From contig NZ_JBJKOP010000036.1 in NCBI RefSeq assembly GCF_046707225.1, positions 349,382 to 413,381 of the forward strand: DNA of 64,000 nt. Reading direction: 5' to 3'. The translations under genes were made by a program, and so were the position numbers. Source of the DNA: Caproicibacter sp046707225 (GTDB taxonomy: Bacteria > Bacillota > Clostridia > Oscillospirales > Acutalibacteraceae). The notes under the pieces were generated by a model. The model worked only from the letters and a program-made list of their open reading frames with translations, did no database searches and was not told where the DNA came from. Every line of letters starts with the position of its first letter. Position 1 is the stretch's first letter. Below are positions 57,984-64,000 of the stretch, piece by piece.

Positions 57984-58928
57984 ATGGGATTATTTTCGAA
58001 AATCAGGGACGGTCTGAAAAAGACCAGGGAAAGCATGAGCGCATCCGTTTCGGCCATGCTGAACTCCTTTACAAAAATAGACGAATCTCTGTTTGAGGAA
58101 CTGGAAGAACTTTTAATTATGGGCGACGTGGGGGTCGAGACCGCCGGCCGTGTCTGTGAAGAGCTGCGCCGAAAAGTCAAGGAACAGGGTGTCAAAGACC
58201 CAAACGACGTTTATGATCTGCTGCGCACCATCGTAGCGGATATGCTCCGGGGCGGAGACGAGCTGAAAATCGGGACAAAGCCGTCCGTGATTCTGGTGAT
58301 CGGAGTCAACGGCGTAGGGAAAACAACAACGATCGGCAAGCTCGCGGCACTGCTCGAAAGTCAGGGAAAAAAAGTGATTCTGGGGGCGGCAGATACCTTC
58401 CGCGCAGCCGCGATCGAACAGCTTGAAGTTTGGGCGCAGCGCTCCGGGGCGGAACTGGTTAAGCAGACGCAGGGCAGCGACCCGGCGTCCGTAGTGTTTG
58501 ATTCCATCGCGGCCGCAAAGGCGCGCGGAGCTGATGTGGTGATCTGCGACACGGCCGGGCGGCTTCACAATAAAAAGAACCTGATGGAGGAGCTTTCAAA
58601 AATCAACCGTGTCATCCAGAGAGAGGCTCCGGACGCGGATCACGAGGTTCTTCTGGTCCTCGACGCGGCCACCGGACAGAACGCCGTCAACCAGGCGCGG
58701 GAATTTCAGTCGGCCGCCGAGATTACCGGAATTGTTCTGACCAAGCTGGATGGGACGCCTAAGGGCGGCGTTGTTCTCTCCATCCGTGAAGAATTAGGTC
58801 TGCCTGTTAAGTTTATCGGAGTCGGGGAACAGGTGGACGATTTGCAGACGTTTGACGCGGACCAATTTGCAAGGGCGCTGTTCGAAAGGCGGGAGGAAAC
58901 GAATGAAACTGATCATAGCGACGCATAA
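57984..58928 (+). CDS. ftsY: Signal recognition particle receptor FtsY
   Basis: Receptor GTPase that docks the SRP-ribosome complex at the membrane. The 314-residue protein lacks the long acidic A domain and starts almost directly with the N domain, typical of Gram-positive FtsY. GTPase motifs are GVNGVGKTTTIGKLA near residue 110, LGAADTFRAAAIEQL, VICDTAGRLHNKKNLM, and TKLDGTPKGGVVLSI. GGGGG lies before the ATG. It follows smc by 17 bases and overlaps rdgB. Confidence 0.97.
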   Translation: MGLFSKIRDGLKKTRESMSASVSAMLNSFTKIDESLFEELEELLIMGDVGVETAGRVCEELRRKVKEQGVKDPNDVYDLLRTIVADMLRGGDELKIGTKPSVILVIGVNGVGKTTTIGKLAALLESQGKKVILGAADTFRAAAIEQLEVWAQRSGAELVKQTQGSDPASVVFDSIAAAKARGADVVICDTAGRLHNKKNLMEELSKINRVIQREAPDADHEVLLVLDAATGQNAVNQAREFQSAAEITGIVLTKLDGTPKGGVVLSIREELGLPVKFIGVGEQVDDLQTFDADQFARALFERREETNETDHSDA

Positions 58929-59481
58929 TCCGGATAAGATCAAGGAATTCGAACGGATTTTATCTCCTCTGTCCGTGACGGTAATAACCGCAAAGCTGGA
59001 CGAGGTGGAAGAAACCGGCAGCACATTTGAAGAAAACGCATTTTTAAAGGCAGATACGGCGTGCAGGGCCACCGGCTTGCCGGCCGTTGCAGATGACTCA
59101 GGGCTTGCGGTGGATATTTTGAACGGAGAGCCGGGCGTTTACTCCGCCCGGTATGCCGGAGAAGGGGCAAGCAGTGAAGACTGCAACCGAAAGCTTCTCC
59201 ATGCGCTCCGCGATATTCCGGCGGAGAAAAGAAGCGCACGGTTCGTCTGCGCAATTTGCTGCGTCTTTCCAAACGGTGACAAAATCACGGCGCGCGGCGA
59301 ATGCGGGGGCGCCATTGCCTTTTCCCCAAGAGGCTCCGGCGGCTTTGGGTATGACCCTCTGTTTCTGGTTGGCGACCGGTCATTCGGGGAGCTGTCCGGA
59401 GACGAAAAGGATAAAATCAGCCACCGGGGACGCGCCTTGCGTGAATTTGCCGAAAAATTGAAAAAATATGAGGAGCAATGA
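58903..59481 (+). CDS. rdgB: Non-canonical purine NTP pyrophosphatase (XTP/dITP diphosphatase)
   Basis: Removes XTP, ITP and dITP from the nucleotide pool. The 192-residue HAM1/RdgB-family protein has IIATHNPDKIKEFE, GSTFEENAFLKADTA, the catalytic region VADDSGLAVDILNGEPGVYSARYAG, GFGYDPLF and the ending SHRGRALREF. The ATG at 58903 follows GGGAGG and lies 26 bases inside the end of ftsY. Next comes yhbY. Confidence 0.96.
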   Translation: MKLIIATHNPDKIKEFERILSPLSVTVITAKLDEVEETGSTFEENAFLKADTACRATGLPAVADDSGLAVDILNGEPGVYSARYAGEGASSEDCNRKLLHALRDIPAEKRSARFVCAICCVFPNGDKITARGECGGAIAFSPRGSGGFGYDPLFLVGDRSFGELSGDEKDKISHRGRALREFAEKLKKYEEQ

Positions 59482-59483
59482 AA

Positions 59484-59789
59484 ATGCTGACTGGAAAACA
59501 GCGCGCTTATCTGCGCTCGCTGGCCAATCCGATCGAAACGATTTTAATTGTGGGAAAATCCGGCATTGGCGACGATTTAATCAAGCAGGCGGATGATGCG
59601 CTGACCGCCAGGGAACTGATCAAGGGCAGAGTCCTGGAAACATCCCCCGTTTCCGCCAGAGAAGCGGCGGATCAAATCGCCGGCTTGGTTCGGGCCGAAT
59701 CCGTTCAGGTAATCGGTTCCAGATTTGTTTTATACAGAAGAAATGAAAAGGATCCAAAAATAGCACTTCCCAAACAGGGAAAAAAGTAA
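59484..59789 (+). CDS. yhbY: Ribosome assembly RNA-binding protein YhbY
   Basis: A 101-residue CRM-domain protein that binds precursors of the large ribosomal subunit. Family pattern: LTGKQRAYLRSLANPIETILIVGKSGI, then ALTARELIKGRVLE and IGSRFVLYRR. Two ATG codons compete; the second, at 59484, has GGAG eight bases upstream and is used. The first, at 59478, overlaps the rdgB stop and is only two bases from that site. Confidence 0.93.
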   Translation: MLTGKQRAYLRSLANPIETILIVGKSGIGDDLIKQADDALTARELIKGRVLETSPVSAREAADQIAGLVRAESVQVIGSRFVLYRRNEKDPKIALPKQGKK

Positions 59790-59824
59790 TATGATAAAAA
59801 AACAAGGGAATGCCGGGTGAAACA

Positions 59825-60448
59825 ATGCGGAAAATAGCGGTCATGGGCGGAACCTTTAATCCGATCCACAACGGCCACCTGCATTTGGTACGCCGATTTC
59901 AACAGATCATTGGCGCCGACCGCGTGCTGCTGATTCCCACGGGGACTCCGCCGCACAAAATCGCGCCGAATCTTGCACCTGCGCGGGATCGGCTTGAAAT
60001 GTGCAGACTGGCAGTACTGTCGGACGGATTTGAAGTCAGCGATATGGAGATCAGAAGAATCGGCCCCAGCTATACTTCTGATACACTGCTGGCAGTAAAA
60101 AGGGAAAATCCGGACGCGGAGCTTTTTTTTATCACGGGCGAAGACATGTTTCTGACCCTGCACGACTGGCACGAGCCGGAGGTCATTTACTCGCTGGCAA
60201 CGGTGTGTTCCGCACCTAGAAGCAGCCGCGGTTGTTCTGCGCTACGGTCGTATGCGGAGAGGGTCGTTAAGAATGGAGCGAAAACAATGATCTGCGATAT
60301 TCAATATTTGCCGATTTCCTCCACAATGGTTCGCGACGCCGTTAGAAGGGGTGAAGATTTGTTGGATTACGTCCCGACTGCCGTAGCCAATTATATTTAT
60401 CATCATCATCTGTATTCGGAGGAACAAAATGAATCTGGAATCATATAA
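59825..60448 (+). CDS. nadD: Nicotinate-nucleotide adenylyltransferase
   Basis: Makes deamido-NAD from nicotinate mononucleotide and ATP. The 207-residue nucleotidyltransferase has the GGTFNPIHNGHL motif (HxGH) near the start, LIPTGTPPHK, and the C-terminal PISSTMVRDAVRRGE (ISSTxxR). The ATG at 59825 follows GGTGA. It overlaps yqeK by 20 bases. The order yhbY-nadD-yqeK-rsfS is the conserved Bacillota arrangement. Confidence 0.96.
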   Translation: MRKIAVMGGTFNPIHNGHLHLVRRFQQIIGADRVLLIPTGTPPHKIAPNLAPARDRLEMCRLAVLSDGFEVSDMEIRRIGPSYTSDTLLAVKRENPDAELFFITGEDMFLTLHDWHEPEVIYSLATVCSAPRSSRGCSALRSYAERVVKNGAKTMICDIQYLPISSTMVRDAVRRGEDLLDYVPTAVANYIYHHHLYSEEQNESGII

Positions 60449-61022
60449 ATCTGCAATTCGCGGTTTTCTTGGGGACAAGCGCTACGAGCATTCCGTGTGC
60501 GTTGCCCGCGCCGCGGCACATCTGGCTCAAAGATACGGCGCGGATGAAAAAAAAGCGGAAACTGCGGGGATTCTTCACGATATCATGAAAGACCTTCCGC
60601 AGGAAGAGCAGAAGAAAAAAATGAGGCAGTACGGGATTCGGCTTACGGATGTTGAAAAAAATGCGCCGAAGCTGTGGCATGCGATTTTGGCGTCGGAATA
60701 TATCCGCCGTGAACTCGGTGTAACCGACCCTGAAATCCTGCAGGCCGTGCGTTACCATACAACCGGACGTGAAAATATGACTCTTCTGGATAAGATTCTG
60801 TTTATTGCGGATTTTATTTCGGATGACAGAGATTACCCCGGTGTGGATAAGTTGCGGCAAGCCGCGAAGAACAGTTTGGAACAGGCTATGATCGAGGGAA
60901 TCGTTTTTACGGTAAAGGATCTGGCGGATGCCAAACGACCGATTCACCCGGATACAATTGCGGCTTATAATCAAACAGTATTGCAGAATTTGTCCATCGA
61001 CACAAATCAGAAAGGTTGTTGA
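60429..61022 (+). CDS. yqeK: HD-domain Ap4A hydrolase YqeK
   Basis: A 197-residue HD-family metal phosphohydrolase; Bacillota YqeK symmetrically splits diadenosine tetraphosphate to two ADP. Metal ligands are visible in RYEHSVCVARAAAHLA, AGILHDIMKDLP (HD), WHAILASEYI, and VRYHTTGRENMTLLDKILFIADFIS. GGAGG lies before the ATG. Translationally coupled with nadD and three bases from rsfS. Confidence 0.95.
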   Translation: MNLESYKSAIRGFLGDKRYEHSVCVARAAAHLAQRYGADEKKAETAGILHDIMKDLPQEEQKKKMRQYGIRLTDVEKNAPKLWHAILASEYIRRELGVTDPEILQAVRYHTTGRENMTLLDKILFIADFISDDRDYPGVDKLRQAAKNSLEQAMIEGIVFTVKDLADAKRPIHPDTIAAYNQTVLQNLSIDTNQKGC

Positions 61023-61024
61023 GA

Positions 61025-61378
61025 ATGACGTCACTGGAACTGGCCGTGCAGGCTGCGAAAATATTGGACAGTAAAAAGGCAAAGAATCTCAAAGTCATCG
61101 GAATCCGAGATGTTTCGATTCTTGCGGATTATTTTGTTCTTGCGACCGGTACGAGCAGCACGCATGTGAAATCACTTGCGGACGAAACGGAGTTTCAGCT
61201 TGGGGAATCCGGGCTGAACCCCGGGCATAAAGAAGGTTACCGGTCAAATTCTTGGGTCCTGCTTGACTATGGGAATGTAGTGGTCCATGTGTTTACGGAG
61301 GAATCCAGGAACTTTTACGATCTGGACCGGCTCTGGCAGGACGGAGAAATCGTGGACCTTTCGAAAATGATAGAATGA
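61025..61378 (+). CDS. rsfS: Ribosome silencing factor RsfS
   Basis: Binds L14 on the large subunit and blocks subunit joining when nutrients are short. The 117-residue protein has the Iojap pattern: LAVQAAKILDSKKAKNLKVIGI, SILADYFVLATGTSSTHVKSLADE, and WVLLDYGNVVVHVFTEESRNFYDLDRLW. The ATG at 61025 has AAGG nine bases upstream. Last gene of the yhbY-nadD-yqeK-rsfS run. Confidence 0.96.
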   Translation: MTSLELAVQAAKILDSKKAKNLKVIGIRDVSILADYFVLATGTSSTHVKSLADETEFQLGESGLNPGHKEGYRSNSWVLLDYGNVVVHVFTEESRNFYDLDRLWQDGEIVDLSKMIE

Positions 61379-61385
61379 CTTGCGG

Positions 61386-61420
61386 TGCGGCCTGTTGTCC
61401 GGCCGCGAAAATGATACAAT
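61386..61420 (+). promoter_or_regulatory. Hairpin and possible extended -10 promoter before leuS
   Basis: GCGGCC-loop-GGCCGC (61386-61405) is a perfect short hairpin without a T-run, followed by TGATACAAT, an extended -10 element with its hexamer at 61415-61420. The leader is far too short for a T-box. Confidence 0.4.
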
Positions 61421-61437
61421 GTAGGGGCGAATAATCA

Positions 61438-63843
61438 ATGAAATATGATCACAGGCAAATCGAAAAGAAATGGCAGGACCGCTGGGAGAAAGCCGGGGTA
61501 TTTCATGCATCCGAAAGCCATGACAAGCCGAAATACTATACGCTGATCGAATTTCCGTATCCCTCCGGTCAGGGGCTTCATGTGGGGCATCCAAGATCGT
61601 ATACCGCGATGGATATTATCGCGCGCAAGCGCCGTATGCAGGGTTACAATGTCCTGTACCCGATCGGCTGGGACGCGTTTGGGCTGCCCAGTGAGAACTA
61701 CGCGATTAAAAACCATGTTCATCCTGCTGAAGTTACCAAGAAGAATATCGCGAGATTCAAACAACAGCTTCAATCGCTGGGCCTGTCGTTCGACTGGACG
61801 CGCGAGATCAATACAACCGACCCGGAATATTATAAATGGACACAGTGGATCTTTTTGCAGCTGTTCAAGCACGGTCTGGCCTATAAAAAAGAAATGGCCG
61901 TCAACTGGTGCACCTCCTGCAAATGCGTTCTTGCGAACGAAGAGGTGGTCAACGGCGTATGTGAACGCTGCGGCAGCGAAGTGGTTCGCAAGGTAAAATC
62001 ACAGTGGATGCTGAAAATCACAGAATACGCACAGCGGCTGATTGACGATCTTGCTCTGGTGGATTATCCCGACCGTGTGAAGTCACAGCAGATCAACTGG
62101 ATCGGCCGTTCCACAGGAGCCGAGGTGGACTTCAAAACGACTGCCGGCGACTGCCTTACGGTATATACCACGCGCCCCGACACACTCTACGGCGTAACAT
62201 ATATGGTGATTTCCCCCGAACATCCCCTTCTGGAAAAATGGAAAGGGTCGATCCGGAACGCGGACGAAGTGACCGCCTATCAGGAGGCCGCTTCCAAAAA
62301 ATCAGATTTTGAACGTACGGAGGTTGCAAAAGATAAAACCGGAGTCCGTCTTGACGGAATCCGCGCAATTAATCCGGTCAACGGAACGGAAATTCCGATT
62401 TTTATTTCCGACTATGTCCTGGTTTCTTACGGAACCGGAGCAATCATGGCCGTGCCGGCTCATGATACCCGCGACTGGGAATTTGCCAAGAAGTTCAATC
62501 TTCCCATCATTGAAGTCGTTCAGGGCGGAAATGTACAGGAAGAAGCCTTTACGGACTGCGGAACCGGAATTCTGGTCAACTCAGGAATTCTTGACGGGTT
62601 ATCCGTCGAAGAGGCAAAGAAAAAGATCATAGGATTTCTGACGAAGAAGGGCATCGGACGTTCCAAAGTCAACTTTAAACTGCGCGACTGGGTGTTTTCG
62701 CGCCAGCGTTACTGGGGAGAACCGATTCCAATCGTTCACTGCGAGAAGTGCGGATATGTCGCCGTTCCCGAGAGTGAGCTGCCGGTTTGCCTGCCGAACG
62801 TGAAATCCTATGAGCCGACGGACAACGGGGAATCACCGCTTGCACATATGACCGACTGGGTCAATACCACCTGCCCGCACTGCGGCGGTCCGGCCAAGAG
62901 GGAAACCGACACAATGCCCCAGTGGGCAGGTTCTTCCTGGTATTTTTTGCGCTATACCGACGCGCATAACCACGATGCTTTGGCGGGAGACGACGCCCTG
63001 AAATACTGGACGCCTGTCGACTGGTATAACGGCGGAATGGAGCATACGACGCTTCATGTGCTGTACAGCCGCTTCTGGCATAAATTTCTTTATGATATCG
63101 GTGTGGTGCCGACTCCGGAACCGTATGCCAAACGAACCAGCCACGGGATGATTCTCGGCGAAAACGGCGAAAAAATGAGCAAGTCTCGCGGAAATGTCGT
63201 CAATCCGGATGATATTGTAATTGCTTACGGCGCGGATACCATGCGCCTTTACGAAATGTTTATCGGCGATTTCGAAAAAGCCGCGCCGTGGAGTACCAAC
63301 GGAATCAAAGGTTGCCGCCGCTTTATTGAGCGGTTCTGGAATCTTCAGGACATCGTCTGCGACGGGGAAGGCATCCGCTCGGAATTGGAGGTTCCGTTTA
63401 ACAAGGCCATTAAAAAAGTAGGGGAAGATGTCGAGAACCTGAAGTTTAATACGGCGATTGCCGCGCTGATGTCGCTGATTAACGACATTACCGCCGTAGG
63501 CTCCATTACAAAGGGGGAACTTCGCGTCTTTACCATGCTGCTCAATCTGTTTGCACCCCATGTCTGCGAAGAAGTCTGGGCCAATCAGAAATTCGATGGG
63601 ATGGTCTGCCAGCAGGAGTGGCCGAAATACGATGAAGCCAAGTGCACGGAGGAAACGATCGAGATCGCCGTCCAGGTAAACGGAAAGGTACGGGCCCATT
63701 TGTCGGTTCCGGCGGAGATTTCGAAAGAGGACGCTCTTTCCCAGGCAAAAGCGAATGGGAAAGTTTCCGCAGAGATCGATGGGAAGAAGCTGGTCAAAGA
63801 GATCTATGTTCCTTCCAAGCTGGTAAATCTCGTGGTCAGATAG
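61438..63843 (+). CDS. leuS: Leucyl-tRNA synthetase
   Basis: Charges tRNA(Leu). The 801-residue class I synthetase has the HIGH motif in PYPSGQGLHVGHPRSYT, a zinc-ribbon-like CTSCKCVLANEEVVNGVCERCG segment, the CP1 editing domain (about 220-400, with TTRPDTLYGVTYMV and AVPAHDTRDWEF), a second cysteine cluster (HCEKCG, CPHCGG) and GEKMSKSRGN as KMSKS loop near residue 577. AGGGGCG lies about ten bases before the ATG. It is followed by two hairpins. Confidence 0.98.
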   Translation: MKYDHRQIEKKWQDRWEKAGVFHASESHDKPKYYTLIEFPYPSGQGLHVGHPRSYTAMDIIARKRRMQGYNVLYPIGWDAFGLPSENYAIKNHVHPAEVTKKNIARFKQQLQSLGLSFDWTREINTTDPEYYKWTQWIFLQLFKHGLAYKKEMAVNWCTSCKCVLANEEVVNGVCERCGSEVVRKVKSQWMLKITEYAQRLIDDLALVDYPDRVKSQQINWIGRSTGAEVDFKTTAGDCLTVYTTRPDTLYGVTYMVISPEHPLLEKWKGSIRNADEVTAYQEAASKKSDFERTEVAKDKTGVRLDGIRAINPVNGTEIPIFISDYVLVSYGTGAIMAVPAHDTRDWEFAKKFNLPIIEVVQGGNVQEEAFTDCGTGILVNSGILDGLSVEEAKKKIIGFLTKKGIGRSKVNFKLRDWVFSRQRYWGEPIPIVHCEKCGYVAVPESELPVCLPNVKSYEPTDNGESPLAHMTDWVNTTCPHCGGPAKRETDTMPQWAGSSWYFLRYTDAHNHDALAGDDALKYWTPVDWYNGGMEHTTLHVLYSRFWHKFLYDIGVVPTPEPYAKRTSHGMILGENGEKMSKSRGNVVNPDDIVIAYGADTMRLYEMFIGDFEKAAPWSTNGIKGCRRFIERFWNLQDIVCDGEGIRSELEVPFNKAIKKVGEDVENLKFNTAIAALMSLINDITAVGSITKGELRVFTMLLNLFAPHVCEEVWANQKFDGMVCQQEWPKYDEAKCTEETIEIAVQVNGKVRAHLSVPAEISKEDALSQAKANGKVSAEIDGKKLVKEIYVPSKLVNLVVR

Positions 63844-63854
63844 TTCGATTTTAG

Positions 63855-63914
63855 CCGCTCTTTTCAGAGCGGTACAGCCTGTCGAAAAAGGTCCAGCGAA
63901 AGCTGGGCTTTTTC
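63855..63914 (+). terminator. Tandem hairpins terminating leuS
   Basis: CCGCTC/GAGCGG (63855-63872) is followed by a second stem in which GTCCAGC pairs with GCTGGGC around a GAAA tetraloop, flanked by AAAAA and TTTTT (63884-63914). The second is the likely Rho-independent terminator. Confidence 0.75.
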
Positions 63915-63950
63915 GTTGTAAAATGGTAAAATGGAGGCAGGTGATGAAAG

Positions 63951-64000
63951 ATGCTGGAACGGGAAAAACTGCGCAGAGACGCAGTGGAATTTGTGAACAC
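63951..64000 (+). CDS. Start of an unidentified gene, cut by the right edge
   Basis: An ATG at 63951, preceded by AGGTGA, opens a frame reading MLEREKLRRDAVEFVN to the window end. The charged start is protein-like, and TGGTAAAAT upstream (hexamer 63927-63932) could be an extended -10 promoter. Only 16 codons are visible, so no product is proposed; another ATG at 63944 in a different frame is the alternative. Confidence 0.45.
   Translation, partial: MLEREKLRRDAVEFVN

Noticed and set aside
61379..61437. Possible T-box leader before leuS
   Set aside because: Only 59 bases, one short hairpin, no specifier loop or T-box sequence.
1..64000. CRISPR array, insertion sequence, prophage, tRNA or rRNA gene
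   Set aside because: No regularly spaced repeats, transposase or integrase frames, or recognisable tRNA/rRNA segments were seen on either strand.

Overview
The window reads as a chromosomal segment of an anaerobic, probably endospore-forming member of the Bacillota, class Clostridia. The closest impression is the Oscillospirales/Ruminococcaceae group, but that placement comes from protein style and gene order only. Supporting signs are a spoIIR gene, a Rex redox regulator, formate-tetrahydrofolate ligase, acetate kinase, a bacterial V/A-type ATPase operon, AddAB instead of RecBCD, TrmFO, TmcAL, and GGAGG ribosome sites before almost every gene. I see no insertion sequence, prophage, CRISPR array, tRNA or rRNA. 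Nearly all of it is core genome.

Layout. 1-4232 (minus): the 5' part of an Rrf2-family regulator with a near-consensus promoter, then the run fhs-tsaE-tsaB-rpiB-upp ending in a strong terminator. 4391-5557 (plus): a RodA/FtsW-type glycan polymerase. 5618-11009 (minus): tepA-uppP-ftsK-ComEC-like hydrolase-DUF3006. 11271-15835 (plus): aconitase, a TraX-like membrane protein, NADP isocitrate dehydrogenase and rex, behind a promoter whose -35 box lies in a good match to a Rex operator. 15913-18470 (plus): LemA plus a DUF2207 lipoprotein with a glycine-rich tail. 18579-20722 (minus): tmcAL with a translationally coupled uncharacterised protein, divergent from ackA (20840-22090, plus). 22205-31010 (minus): a complete nine-gene V-type ATPase operon in the order H-C-I-K-F-E-A-B-D. 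31221-32881 (minus): the ACT-domain/PFL-family pair. 33090-36453 (plus): PHP phosphatase, Lrp regulator, AlaT-like aminotransferase and ispE. 36504-37124 (minus): VanZ-like protein. 37235-44802 (plus): spoIIR and addBA. 44799-46192: infC-rpmI-rplT behind a consensus promoter and an L20-type attenuator leader. 46213-51644: rRNA methyltransferase, dprA, topA, trmFO. 51675-59481: plsX, rnc, Elp3-like radical SAM protein, smc, ftsY, rdgB. 59484-63843: yhbY, nadD, yqeK, rsfS, leuS. A new gene begins at the right edge.

How the parts fit. Many neighbours are translationally coupled (ATGA or longer overlaps). The most interesting regulatory reading is that Rex, encoded last in the acn-icd operon, probably represses its own operon and so ties the oxidative citrate-to-2-oxoglutarate branch to the NADH/NAD+ ratio. 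The translation cluster (infC operon, trmH-type methylase, trmFO, leuS, rsfS, tsaB/E, tmcAL) and the chromosome cluster (ftsK, smc, topA, dprA, addAB) are conventional. I found no convincing wholly new system. The best leads are the Rex site, the unusual AtpK subunit, the TraX-like protein inside the citrate-branch operon, and several conserved but functionally unassigned gene pairs.
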